Part shown: in pieces, positions 35,984 to 43,481 of the stretch
Position numbering within the stretch: position 1 is the stretch's first letter
How the letters are laid out: every line of letters starts with the position of its first letter
NCBI GenBank assembly: GCA_012798135.1
Contig: JAAZNU010000016.1
Coordinates: forward strand, 1 to 47,818
Source of the DNA: Veillonellaceae bacterium
GTDB taxonomy: Bacteria > Bacillota_C > Negativicutes > UBA1444
DNA: 47,818 nt
Reading direction: 5' to 3'
Program-made: the position numbers and the translations under genes
The notes under the pieces: model-generated
The model's input: the letters and a program-made list of their open reading frames with translations, nothing else
Databases searched by the model: none
Told to the model about the DNA's origin: nothing

Positions 35984-36772
35984 TTACAGCCGTAAATTCA
36001 TTGTTAATTCGATCATTTTGTCTTCTTCCCGGATCCTCTGCAACACCTCTTCGGTAACTTCGCTGCCCTGCTCAATGATGATACTGCCATCATTGGCGGT
36101 AATTCGACGGTTTACCCGCTTGCCCAAGAGATAGCGGCGCTGTTTTTCTTCAAATAACTGCGAAGCTTCGTCCGAGGGAGCACCCAAAGGCGTCGAAGCG
36201 CCAACCGGGGTAGGAGCAGGATCAGAAGCGGGATACGAGTTGATCGGCGAATTTCGGGAAATCAATCCCTCCATCGGTCGTCCGCCCATCTGCCCACGAT
36301 TCACCGGATCCATCGTCTCGCTGATAATCAAGACGTCTTTACCGAACGTTACAATCTGCTGCAACGGAATCTGAATCCGCTCGCCGATCGTTTCCTCGAC
36401 TTCACAGGATGTAATACGCCCGGATTCATCGATCGAAATTTCCACCACTTTGCCGCCCATATGGCCCGAACGAGTCAGGGTGCGAGTGCCAATGACCTTG
36501 ACGCCTGCGGACATCAACTGCTCCAGGCGGGGAAGCGTCGTGACCGGGATCATTATACTGGCGGCTTCCAGGGTTACCGCCGACTCGCCCAGACCGGTAA
36601 TGGCGTTGAACGGAATCACCTTCGCCCCCAAATACCAGGAGCCGTCATCCACAACCAACGCAACCACTGCGCCTTGGGCGGCATCGATGACCAAGTCCTT
36701 CACCGTCCCGACCTGTTTCCCTTCGCTGATGCTGATTACCGGCAACCTGAGAATGTCCGCACTTTTTTTCAT
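35984..36772 (-). CDS. PRC-barrel domain protein
   Basis: 262 aa, no signal peptide. Two PRC-barrel units are visible: residues 5-80 (LRLPVISISEGKQVGTVKDLVIDAAQGAVVALVVDD) and 88-160 (VIGTRTLTRSGHMGGKVVEISIDESGRITSCEVEE). A Pro-rich linker follows, then a C-terminal charged segment (LLGKRVNRRITANDGSIIIEQGSEVTEEVLQRI). PRC barrels are small beta folds found in ribosome, photosynthesis and sporulation or envelope proteins; no specific role can be given. ATG at 36772 has GGAGGG ahead. Gene order suggests an operon from the upstream membrane-protein gene. Confidence 0.85.
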   Translation of the reverse strand: MKKSADILRLPVISISEGKQVGTVKDLVIDAAQGAVVALVVDDGSWYLGAKVIPFNAITGLGESAVTLEAASIMIPVTTLPRLEQLMSAGVKVIGTRTLTRSGHMGGKVVEISIDESGRITSCEVEETIGERIQIPLQQIVTFGKDVLIISETMDPVNRGQMGGRPMEGLISRNSPINSYPASDPAPTPVGASTPLGAPSDEASQLFEEKQRRYLLGKRVNRRITANDGSIIIEQGSEVTEEVLQRIREEDKMIELTMNLRL

Positions 36773-36834
36773 GAATAACCCTCCAACTTACTTAATATGA
36801 TTGCATACGGTCGCCCGCAAATAATCCCTGTCCG

Positions 36835-37791
36835 TTAATTATCCGTGCGCTCAGCCGCCGCTTGGAGTTCAGCAAGTTTTTGCTCAAAAATCCGGTACTG
36901 TTGATCGTTTCGCCGGATCGCCGGCGACTGGAGAAGTTCCTGCAATTCCGCAGCGGCTTCGCCATAATCGCCCTGGTTCTGCAACGTGCTGACAATTTCG
37001 GCCACCACCATGGGAATCGCCAAGCTATCCGCATATAAATGTTTGATCAATCGGAAAGTATTCAGAGCGGCTGCGGTATGCCGGCGGTCTCTTTGCTCAA
37101 AGGCGAATTCCAGCAAATCCGGCAACGCGTCGGAAACCGGCTGCCCACTGTCCATTTCAATCTCCTCGGCTGCGGCTGTTAGCGCCGCCGGCGAGTCGGC
37201 AAGTGAAACAAACGGTTCATCCGCAGTCAAAGCGGGCTCCGGCAGCGGTTCCGCCGGCAAACTCGCGGTTAAATCCTCGCCAGCCGCGGCAGGGCGTTCC
37301 AGCGCCGTCGCCAGTATCGCCTCAAATACCGGTTCGCCTTCCGAGGCGGACTCAAACCAATCCCGATCCTCCGGTCTATTGACCGGTTTCAAATCCGAAT
37401 CCATTAAAGGGGCTTCCGGCACGAGGGAAACTGCCGCGGCTTCGAATCCGCGCTCGACCGGTTCCGGCAGAGGCAAAGCCGAGCGTGCCGGCGTCGGTTC
37501 GGGTTCGGCGACGCCAACCGCCGGCGATATCTTTGCTGCGTTGGTTCGGATGTCATATAGAGCCGCCAGACAGGCAAAGCCGAGCGCGCCGATCAAAGAA
37601 ACGGCAATTGAGCCCAAAAATCCCGCCGAATGGAAAAACAGTTCCGGCAACAATGAAATCAGCCAGGCAAACCCCACCAACAGGGCCAGCAGTCTGCCTG
37701 ACAGATGAATGTGAAATAAAAATCCGGCTAACTTGTTAATGGCAGCCGTAACGGCCGCCAACGCCAGCAAGGGAACTAGAACAAACTCCAC
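36835..37791 (-). CDS. Membrane protein with TPR-like C-terminal domain, function unknown
   Basis: 318 aa. Three N-terminal hydrophobic segments (about 3-20, 30-48 and 52-78) are followed by a long acidic Pro/Ala/Glu-rich cytosolic linker (residues about 90-225). A helical C-terminal domain follows (LLEFAFEQRDRRHTAAALNTFRLIKHLYADSLAIPMVVAEIVSTLQNQGDYGEAAAELQELLQS) that looks like two or three TPR repeats. The GTG at 37791 has GGGAGG five bases ahead; the frame is open for 42 codons further up without a ribosome site. Probably a scaffold, by inference. Confidence 0.75.
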   Translation of the reverse strand: MEFVLVPLLALAAVTAAINKLAGFLFHIHLSGRLLALLVGFAWLISLLPELFFHSAGFLGSIAVSLIGALGFACLAALYDIRTNAAKISPAVGVAEPEPTPARSALPLPEPVERGFEAAAVSLVPEAPLMDSDLKPVNRPEDRDWFESASEGEPVFEAILATALERPAAAGEDLTASLPAEPLPEPALTADEPFVSLADSPAALTAAAEEIEMDSGQPVSDALPDLLEFAFEQRDRRHTAAALNTFRLIKHLYADSLAIPMVVAEIVSTLQNQGDYGEAAAELQELLQSPAIRRNDQQYRIFEQKLAELQAAAERTDN

Positions 37792-37916
37792 GCAGGCCTC
37801 CCGGACTGATGCCGATTTCAAATATACCTTTGTTTCAGCTTCGACACATTTTTCATTTTTCCTTTTTCTCGCAGAAAAATCATGATAATAAAAAACCTGC
37901 CAGCCTGTTTCTGTCA

Positions 37917-38270
37917 CTACAGGGTTCGACTCGAGCTGTCCTCCGAGGCTTTTTCCCCTGGTCCAGCGACTGTGACGGACCCGGTCGCTGCCTGACCGTA
38001 ATCTTTTTTCAGGCGCTGCATTTCTTCTTCCTGCTGTTTGATTTGCCGCCCCAATTTATATAACCGGTAGCGAAGCTTGATCTGCACAAACAGCTCGAAA
38101 AACAACGCCGCCAAAAATCCCATCAGCGCCGATACAATAATCACCAATACCAGTGAGGCCTCCACCCGCCAATCGAAAAAGCCCACCGTGACAACTTGGC
38201 CGTTCTGCAGGGCAAACGTGACAATCGCAATTGTGGACACCATGCCCAAAAGCAGCATTACTATCGGCAC
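37917..38270 (-). CDS. LapA-family (DUF1049) membrane protein
   Basis: 117 aa. Two membrane segments (about 3-20 and 38-62) flank FALQNGQVVTVGFFDWRVEASLVLVIIVSALMGFLAALFFE, the typical LapA pattern. A cytosolic coiled coil follows (KLGRQIKQQEEEMQRLKKDYG) and a Ser-rich tail. In Gram-negatives LapA works in lipopolysaccharide assembly (established for E. coli); in diderm Firmicutes a role in the envelope is plausible. The GTG at 38270 is preferred: GGAGG lies eight bases ahead; a GTG at 38279 overlaps that site. Confidence 0.8.
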   Translation of the reverse strand: MPIVMLLLGMVSTIAIVTFALQNGQVVTVGFFDWRVEASLVLVIIVSALMGFLAALFFELFVQIKLRYRLYKLGRQIKQQEEEMQRLKKDYGQAATGSVTVAGPGEKASEDSSSRTL

Positions 38271-38374
38271 GATCAACACCTCCGGTCTGAAACTCCGTCT
38301 TTATTTGTTTCGGCAACCGGCTCCCTGTTCCCTGCAAACTTCCCCGAATATTTATGGCATATGGGCATTGCCCC

Positions 38375-38402
38375 TTGTTATTTTCCGGAATCATGATAAA
38401 CT
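38375..38402 (+). promoter_or_regulatory. Probable promoter of the riboswitch-fliL transcript
   Basis: TTGTTA (38375-38380), 16 bases, TAAACT (38397-38402). Initiation near 38409 would place the start about 20 bases ahead of the riboswitch P1 stem. Confidence 0.45.
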
Positions 38403-38427
38403 ATTACTAAGAAACCAGATAATTTCA

Positions 38428-38511
38428 TCAATGGGCAAACCCGTCGAAAGGCGGGGACGCAAAGCCATGGGTCTACCGGCGCAAATACGCCTATGATCGC
38501 CAGGTTGCCGT
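38428..38511 (+). ncRNA. c-di-GMP-I (GEMM) riboswitch
   Basis: The aptamer core is nearly the consensus. GGGCAAACC (38433-38441) forms P1 with GGTTGCC (38503-38509). The P2 GAAA tetraloop lies in CCGTCGAAAGGCGG. GGGACGCAAAGCCA joins to P3, and the CCTATGAT receptor segment is at 38489-38496. GEMM-I aptamers bind c-di-GMP at the P1-P2-P3 junction. A terminator follows at 38553, so it most likely controls transcription of fliL. Whether ligand turns the gene on or off cannot be decided by eye. Confidence 0.93.
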
Positions 38512-38552
38512 TTGGGAACAGACTTGGAGTGTTCCTGAAGTGTTTGGTTGCG

Positions 38553-38583
38553 GCGACTGGGGGATGCAGTCGCTTAATTTTTT
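38553..38583 (+). terminator. Expression-platform terminator of the c-di-GMP riboswitch
   Basis: GCGACTG-GGGGATG-CAGTCGC stem followed by TTAATTTTTT. It ends before the fliL Shine-Dalgarno (AAGGAG at 38587), so formation would stop transcription ahead of the gene. Confidence 0.8.
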
Positions 38584-38601
38584 GCCAAGGAGTGAGGCAA
38601 A

Positions 38602-39039
38602 ATGTTGAAATACATCGTTCTGATAGCGGTCCTGATTCTGTCTACCGTTGCCGTTTCCGTCGCGGTCGCCGTGCCGCTGGCCATGAAAAATCCGCCGGCC
38701 GCAACCCTCGCGGAGCCCGAACCCGGTTATATGTATACGTTGCGCACCGACGAAAAAGATGCGTTTATTGTAACAACGCTGGCCGACAACCGCCTGGTTC
38801 GCCTGCAGCTGATTCTCGACCTGGACAAGTCGGTTGAACCCAAGGATCTCAAAAAGCCTGACCGGCAAATGCTGGTGCTGCAAGATTTCCTTCTGCGGAC
38901 AATCCGGGCTTGCCGCAGCGACGACCTGGCCCCGCAAAAGCAGGCCGCCTTCAAACAACGTATCGCCGAAGCCGCGACCCAGGCGCTCGGCAAACGGGCG
39001 GTCCGTGCGGTATATCTCACCGGAGTCACTGTGCAATAA
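38602..39039 (+). CDS. fliL: FliL-like flagellar basal-body-associated protein
   Basis: 145 aa. One N-terminal membrane helix (about 4-28) is followed by a periplasmic domain with the FliL pattern LVRLQLILDLDKS...MLVLQDFLLRTIRACRSDDL...RIAEAATQALGKRAVRAVYLTGVTVQ. FliL associates with the stator ring and stabilises it under load. It is usually within a fliM/fliN operon, but here it stands alone behind a c-di-GMP riboswitch, next to a YcgR-like PilZ gene. The FliL call is by pattern and length; a FliL-like paralogue is possible. ATG has AAGGAG ahead. Confidence 0.78.
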   Translation: MLKYIVLIAVLILSTVAVSVAVAVPLAMKNPPAATLAEPEPGYMYTLRTDEKDAFIVTTLADNRLVRLQLILDLDKSVEPKDLKKPDRQMLVLQDFLLRTIRACRSDDLAPQKQAAFKQRIAEAATQALGKRAVRAVYLTGVTVQ

Positions 39040-39055
39040 CAATTCCACAATGAAA

Positions 39056-39085
39056 AAGTCCGGCGCACACGCCGGGCTTTTTTTA
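39056..39085 (+). terminator. fliL terminator
   Basis: CCGGCG-CACA-CGCCGG extended by flanking AAGT/GCTT pairing, followed by TTTTTTTATT. Confidence 0.9.
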
Positions 39086-39107
39086 TTACCCACCAATTAG
39101 CCACAAA

Positions 39108-39338
39108 TTAAAAGTCGAGTTGCCTGATCCGAGTAAAAAACGTCCTGACGCCATCAACCGGCACTGACGGATTCTCCGCCGCAACACCGGTTCCACACAG
39201 TTCCGGCTGTTGATATTGAACCTTTACGCCCGTCCGTTCCCGGGTAATGACGACGCGTTCCTTAAACGGTTCTGTTTCGGTATCGATGGCAATTTTGCCG
39301 GTGACGGTATCAAATCGAATCACTTGCTTCACCCTCAT
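39108..39338 (-). CDS. Small hypothetical protein
   Basis: 76 aa from ATG 39338; a GTG at 39323 has GAGGGTGA five bases ahead and may be the true start, giving 71 aa. Not recognised. It is soluble, with a beta-type pattern (IRFDTVTGKIAIDTETEPFKERVVITRERTGVKVQY). It lies downstream of the PilZ gene on the same strand, with the GGAC-N4-GTCC palindrome in between, so it may have its own promoter. Confidence 0.5.
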   Translation of the reverse strand: MRVKQVIRFDTVTGKIAIDTETEPFKERVVITRERTGVKVQYQQPELCGTGVAAENPSVPVDGVRTFFTRIRQLDF

Positions 39339-39399
39339 GCACTTATCTTCGCTCAATAGATTTCGCACAGAGTGATGAAAGCCCTTGCGACAAAGGGCC

Positions 39400-39421
39400 T
39401 ATTTAAATAGGACTTTAGTCC
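39400..39421 (-). promoter_or_regulatory. GGAC-N4-GTCC palindrome with A/T tract
   Basis: On the minus strand GGACTAAAGTCC (39421-39410) is followed by TATTTAAATA. It is located after the PilZ stop and ahead of the small gene at 39108-39338. It is the same element as near flp, cpaB and the DUF6998-like gene. Confidence 0.4.
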
Positions 39422-39436
39422 CAGAAAGCCCGACGG

Positions 39437-40099
39437 TCAACAGAACCACTCTTTTTCCTTCATCCGCAGTTCCGCCTGCTTGGCAAAAATAAACCGGATA
39501 ATTTTTTGTTTTGTCGGCGGGTCCAGCTCGGCGAACTGGATCCCGGCGAAATATTTGTCCAACGGCGGCAGCGGCGGCATCAGCCGGATGACCGTTCCCT
39601 GTGTTTCCAGCACAAAATCGGCTCCCAGCGTCACCGTGGCTTTCACCACTGTGCCAATGGGCAACGGATTGACCAAAACTACCTGAATCCCGCCCGCGCT
39701 GATATCCCGGGTCAAGGTACGGATTGCTTTCGTCTCTTCGCTGGCGGTCAACACTTCCAGGGAAACGCCCAAACTGATGTCCAGCCGGACATTTTCCCGC
39801 AATTGGATCTTATAAAACGAAACCGGCTTGGAAATTTCCCACAGCGGGATCTGCTCCGCCCGATAACGCAACAGGTTTGCTTTGAACATATAGGGAATTT
39901 TGTCGGCGACCACCCGAACCGCAATCAGACGGCCAATCCGCGGCGGCAAATAAAAGCCCCGGCGAAACGGCGTCGTGATTAAAACCGATTCCGCCCCGAC
40001 ATCTTCAACCCGGCTGAAATAAATATCCTTTTTCAGCGTTTCGGGGTCCTCTTCAATAATATCCAGCTTTTGAGTTACGCGAAGAATTTCCTGCGCCAT
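39437..40099 (-). CDS. YcgR-like PilZ domain c-di-GMP receptor
   Basis: 220 aa. The N-terminal YcgR-type domain (about 5-95) is followed by a PilZ domain with both c-di-GMP-binding motifs: RENVR at 101-105 (R-x-x-x-R) and RDISAGG at 131-137 (D-x-S-x-x-G). Such proteins bind the flagellar stator or rotor and slow rotation when c-di-GMP is high. ATG at 40099 has AAGGAA ahead; a longer frame reaching 40207 would include the promoter and is rejected. Its neighbour is a c-di-GMP riboswitch controlling fliL, which suggests a local motility-control cluster. Confidence 0.92.
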   Translation of the reverse strand: MAQEILRVTQKLDIIEEDPETLKKDIYFSRVEDVGAESVLITTPFRRGFYLPPRIGRLIAVRVVADKIPYMFKANLLRYRAEQIPLWEISKPVSFYKIQLRENVRLDISLGVSLEVLTASEETKAIRTLTRDISAGGIQVVLVNPLPIGTVVKATVTLGADFVLETQGTVIRLMPPLPPLDKYFAGIQFAELDPPTKQKIIRFIFAKQAELRMKEKEWFC

Positions 40100-40165
40100 A
40101 TGCTTCCTTATGCATCGATAAATTGATTCAGGCCCAGCAAACCGGACCGGACACTGCTCCCGATT

Positions 40166-40195
40166 ATTGTACCATATACCGCCCAGCTGCGGCAA
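40166..40195 (-). promoter_or_regulatory. Promoter of the PilZ gene
   Basis: TTGCCG (40195-40190), 18 bases, TACAAT (40171-40166) with TG at the extended -10 position (ATATGGTACAAT). Confidence 0.7.
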
Positions 40196-40225
40196 AGCAC
40201 CAGTCAATCATTCTTACTTCTTTGC

Positions 40226-40744
40226 TTAATAGGAGGCCTTTCCTTTCAGCAGCGCGGTTTTAAATTGCCAGCCCCGGCTGCGAACGGCGTTCTCGATCAA
40301 GGTTCGCACTTGTGCATAATCCCAGTCATAGTCGACGACTTTGCCATTCATTCCGTAACCGATCTCGCTGACTGTCCCGGAGCGAGTCTGTCCGTCACTT
40401 CGATAGGTCTCCTTTTTAAAGCTGAACAGTGCGCCCATTCCCATCCCCGTTTCCTTGATCATCTCCCAGAACACGACGCTCCGATCTTCCGCACGAACCA
40501 GCAGTCGGGCCGAATACTCGATTTTTTTCTTACCCACTTTCCAGTTTGCATCGGTCAGGACATTGGCGATTTCCAAATCCGCGTCCCGTCCCCATGTCAA
40601 CACCAACTGAGGATAGGGGGTGAGCGCGGCGGCAACTGCCTGCAGCACATCCTCCTTGCCGCTGCTTTCCGGTCTTCTGGCGCCGCATTGACTGCAAAAA
40701 TTACCACCAGGATCGAAGGGATGTCCGCAGCGGTTGCAAAACAT
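40226..40744 (-). CDS. Zinc-ribbon protein of unknown function
   Basis: 172 aa. The N-terminal zinc ribbon is complete: C3-x2-C6 and C17-x2-C20 (MFCNRCGHPFDPGGNFCSQCG). The rest is a single soluble domain with many Trp and Tyr residues (PQLVLTWGRDADLEIANVLTDANWKVGKKK...WEMIKETGMGMGALFSFKKETY), not recognised. ATG at 40744 has GGGAGGG ahead. Confidence 0.75.
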   Translation of the reverse strand: MFCNRCGHPFDPGGNFCSQCGARRPESSGKEDVLQAVAAALTPYPQLVLTWGRDADLEIANVLTDANWKVGKKKIEYSARLLVRAEDRSVVFWEMIKETGMGMGALFSFKKETYRSDGQTRSGTVSEIGYGMNGKVVDYDWDYAQVRTLIENAVRSRGWQFKTALLKGKASY

Positions 40745-40821
40745 GGTTTTCCCTCCCAGCAGTTTATTCCGTTAATGGATTAATTCACGATTCTGCGGAA
40801 AATCTCCTGCGTGCCGGACAA

Positions 40822-40867
40822 GAAAATCCGCACCCATTGCAGCTCCCGGCAAAAAGTGCGGATTTTC
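40822..40867 (-). terminator. Terminator of the Arg/Glu-rich protein gene
   Basis: GAAAATCCGCAC ... GTGCGGATTTTC, a perfect 12-bp stem with a 22-base loop, followed on the minus strand by TTGTCC. The U-run is weak, but the stem carries T-rich ends. Confidence 0.65.
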
Positions 40868-40883
40868 GAAAAATCATATTTAT

Positions 40884-41336
40884 TTATTTCACAAAGATCC
40901 GTATCACTGCCGTAGCGATTTCAGCCTCAATTTCCCGCATCCGATGCTCGTGCCGTTCGTTTTCCAGTCGTTGCCGCTCATGCCATTCATGTTCGCTTTC
41001 CCAGGCCCGTCGGCGCATTTCCCACTCATGGCGGCGGTTCTCTTCCCGCTGCCATTCGTCTCGTTGCCTTCTTTCCCAATCGCGGCGTTCATTGGGAGTC
41101 CAGAACCGGCGGGGTTCTTCGTGGCGCTGTCTTTCCATCCGCTCATGGTCTTTCTGACGCCATTCTTCCCGTTCCCGGTCATCCCGCCGTTTCTCCTCCT
41201 GGCGCCGATCTTGCTGCTGTTGCGGTCGTTTGTCATGAGGTCCGGCCGGCGCTGCCTGCACGGTGGATACGCCGATTCCACCCAGCATCAGCACGGTTAG
41301 CCCGCAGGCCATTATTCTGTTCATGCCCTTTAACAT
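40884..41336 (-). CDS. Secreted Arg/Glu-rich low-complexity protein
   Basis: 150 aa. A signal peptide (about 1-28, ending STVQAAP) is followed by a very polar segment dominated by Arg, Glu, Gln, His and Trp (DRRQEEKRRDDREREEWRQ). It continues with spaced W residues (REEWRQK, RRFWTPNERRDWERRQRDEWQREE) and a C-terminal hydrophobic patch (AEIATAVIRIFVK). Probably a long charged helix in the periplasm. It resembles in composition some Spy/CpxP-like or nickel-cobalt-type periplasmic proteins, but no LTxxQ motif is seen. Function unknown. GGGAGTGG lies seven bases ahead of ATG. Confidence 0.7.
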   Translation of the reverse strand: MLKGMNRIMACGLTVLMLGGIGVSTVQAAPAGPHDKRPQQQQDRRQEEKRRDDREREEWRQKDHERMERQRHEEPRRFWTPNERRDWERRQRDEWQREENRRHEWEMRRRAWESEHEWHERQRLENERHEHRMREIEAEIATAVIRIFVK

Positions 41337-41444
41337 GATTCATCCACTCCCTCTATCTTATTGGTCCCTCTTGCTTCTATTTGATCGGGGCGCTGTTCGT
41401 GTCCGTCCCGCTGTCTATAGAATACAGGTTTATTATCGCAGCCG

Positions 41445-41462
41445 TGTGACAGAAATATCACA
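41445..41462. promoter_or_regulatory. CRP/FNR-like palindrome
   Basis: TGTGACA-GAAA-TATCACA, an 18-base near-perfect inverted repeat (7-4-7, one mismatch). On the minus strand a TTGACA box (41472-41467) lies just upstream. It sits about 110 bases ahead of the Arg/Glu-rich gene, so it may control that gene. Confidence 0.4.
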
Positions 41463-41507
41463 GTTTTGTCAACAAACCGCACCGGTCGCGGCTGCAATCG
41501 CCGCACG

Positions 41508-41537
41508 CAAAAAAACTCCCCGAATCTACCGGGGAGT
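41508..41537 (-). terminator. Terminator of the LysR gene
   Basis: ACTCCCC-GGTAGATTC-GGGGAGT on the minus strand (41537-41515) followed by TTTTTTTGCG. Confidence 0.9.
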
Positions 41538-41552
41538 CCAGGCTTTCAGATT

Positions 41553-42440
41553 CTATGTCGGTTTCTCCACCAATTCCTGCAGATATCCATCCAAGATCCG
41601 CAAGCTATCGGCGACGCCGGTTTTCGGATATTTATGGGTAATTTTATAACAGATTCGGTCCGGTTGCCCGACCGCGAACCGGAAAATCCGGTACCGGCCG
41701 GTCAACTCGGCCTGGCGTGCCACGGACAGCGGCACAATCGTCCATTGCCGGGGATGAAAAAAGAAGGAAAATATCAACTGCGCCGTATCCAGAAAAATCC
41801 GTTCCGGACAGCCAGGATCCCACCACTGGTCGTGCCACATTTGAACGTTTGGCCCCCATTCCACATACAATTCATCCTGCGGCGCCAGTTCCTGCGGATG
41901 AACAATTTGCTTGTCCGGGACGTCAGGGTGCGCCAGCCGCAGCCCCACCACTTCCTCCGCAAAACACTGTTCCACCATCACGTTCGGCTGCTCGCGGCGC
42001 AACAGGGTAAAAGCGACGTCGACTTCCCGCCGGTCCACGAGATCATACAGTTCCCGGGAATGGGAAGTCACTACCTTCAGATTCAGTTTGGGCGCATGAC
42101 GCGCCAGGGACTGGTAAAGCCGCGGTAAAAATGCATAGTTCAGGCTGTCCAGCGAGCCAATCGACAAAAACAAGTTGGGACTGCGGAATTGAAGAGATTG
42201 CGTTTCGCGCCAAACCCCCAGCCAACGTTCCGCGACATCCACGAACGATTCGCCGGTCGGCGTCAACGAAAAGCTCTTGTTTCCCCGGACTCGCTCGAAC
42301 AACAAAATTCCCAGTTCCTGCTCCAGCATTTTCAGGCGTTTGCTCACCGCCGACTGCGACAGGTTCATCTGTTCCGCCGCCTGACTGACATTTCTGGTTC
42401 GGGCGACCGTCAGGAAGGTTTGAATGCTGTGATGGTCCAT
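41553..42440 (-). CDS. LysR-family transcriptional regulator
   Basis: 295 aa. The N-terminal winged helix-turn-helix (1-60: TFLTVARTRNVSQAAEQMNLSQSAVSKRLKMLEQELG) and a periplasmic-binding-protein-like effector domain are complete. It is divergent from the dehydrogenase/lyase operon starting at 42570, so it most likely controls that operon and itself; the inducer is unknown. ATG at 42440 has GAGG ahead. Confidence 0.94.
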   Translation of the reverse strand: MDHHSIQTFLTVARTRNVSQAAEQMNLSQSAVSKRLKMLEQELGILLFERVRGNKSFSLTPTGESFVDVAERWLGVWRETQSLQFRSPNLFLSIGSLDSLNYAFLPRLYQSLARHAPKLNLKVVTSHSRELYDLVDRREVDVAFTLLRREQPNVMVEQCFAEEVVGLRLAHPDVPDKQIVHPQELAPQDELYVEWGPNVQMWHDQWWDPGCPERIFLDTAQLIFSFFFHPRQWTIVPLSVARQAELTGRYRIFRFAVGQPDRICYKITHKYPKTGVADSLRILDGYLQELVEKPT

Positions 42441-42490
42441 CAGTACCTCGCTTATGATTTTTTGGAATCGGCATCATCGAAATATTTCGT

Positions 42491-42537
42491 TTTACTTCAC
42501 CAGTAATTGTGTATTAAAATTACATCAAATCAAACAA
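42491..42537 (+). promoter_or_regulatory. Divergent control region and promoter for the dehydrogenase/lyase operon
   Basis: TTTACT (42491-42496), 18 bases, TAAAAT (42515-42520) on plus. The palindromic TAATT-N9-AATTA overlaps the -10. It contains a T-N11-A pattern and is a good candidate LysR binding site. Confidence 0.45.
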
Positions 42538-42569
42538 CTTTGTCAACACGCGTCAAGGAGGGCAGCGTC

Positions 42570-43442
42570 ATGAAGCTGGGCTTTATCGGGTTTGGTGAGG
42601 TCGGGTTCGAATTGGGAAAAGGGTTGCGCCAGTCGGGGCTGACGGACATTTTTGCCTTCGATCCTATGCTGGGCGATGAACGGTTCGGCGAGTTGGTACG
42701 CAGCCGGGCCGAGGAAGCCGGAGTAACTTTGCTGGCATCGCCGGCGGCGGTGATTCGGCAGGTCGATCTCATCATCGCCGCCGTGCCGGGGAGCCAGGCG
42801 GTGTCGGCCGCCCAGACCGCCGCCCGGTCGTTGGTGCAAGGGCAAATATACGCGGATGTATCGACTTCGACGGCCGCCGGCAAGAAAAAGGCGGCCCAGC
42901 TGGTTGAGCAGGCCGGAGCCCGGTTTGTCGACGGCGCCATGATGGGCGGCCTCAGCATGCAGCATCATAAAGTGCCGACTTTGCTGAGCGGGTCCGGTAG
43001 CGACGAGTTGATCCGCCTGTTGACTCCCTTCGGCATGGTGTTGACCAAAGTCAGCGACACGCCTGGCGATGCGATCGCCATCAAGTTGGTACGCAGCATC
43101 GCCATGAAGGGTCTGGCCGCGCTGGCGACGGAAACACTGGAGGCCGCCGTGAAGCTGGGTGTATCTGACGAAGTGCTGCATTCCGTGGCTGACACCCTGA
43201 CCGCCGCACCCTTCAAGGACACGTTGGATTGGCTGGTCACGGCCAGCGCGGTCCACGCCACCCGGCAGGTCCACGAAATGAACGATGTTTTGGCGATGCT
43301 GACCGAAATCGGCGTGGCGCCGGCCATGACCCGGGGAACGATCCAACGGTTGCAATGGCTGGAGTCACAAAATTTCAAAGACCGGTTTCAGGGAAAAAAG
43401 CCCAAAGAATGGCAGGATGTCGCCACCGACTGGCGGTCTTGA
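42570..43442 (+). CDS. NAD(P)-dependent dehydrogenase, 6-phosphogluconate/3-hydroxyisobutyrate type with DUF1932 domain
   Basis: 290 aa. The Rossmann start is KLGFIGFGEVGFELGKGL, then YADVSTSTAAGKKKAAQLVEQAGARFVDGAMMGG. A C-terminal helical DUF1932-type domain follows (SIAMKGLAALATETLEAAVKLGVSDEVLHSV). The family oxidises or reduces beta-hydroxy acids; the substrate is unknown. ATG at 42570 has GGAGGG eight bases ahead; the frame is open 63 bases earlier but includes the promoter. It is followed 39 bases later by a DapA-family lyase, so the pair may act in one pathway. Confidence 0.87.
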   Translation: MKLGFIGFGEVGFELGKGLRQSGLTDIFAFDPMLGDERFGELVRSRAEEAGVTLLASPAAVIRQVDLIIAAVPGSQAVSAAQTAARSLVQGQIYADVSTSTAAGKKKAAQLVEQAGARFVDGAMMGGLSMQHHKVPTLLSGSGSDELIRLLTPFGMVLTKVSDTPGDAIAIKLVRSIAMKGLAALATETLEAAVKLGVSDEVLHSVADTLTAAPFKDTLDWLVTASAVHATRQVHEMNDVLAMLTEIGVAPAMTRGTIQRLQWLESQNFKDRFQGKKPKEWQDVATDWRS

Positions 43443-43481
43443 AAAACTCTCCATCATAAATGAAAGCGAGGAGGTATCCGC

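Noticed and set aside
38491..39096. Minus-strand frame of 201 codons opposite fliL and the riboswitch
   Set aside because: It covers a conserved riboswitch and its terminator in antisense and lacks any family signature.
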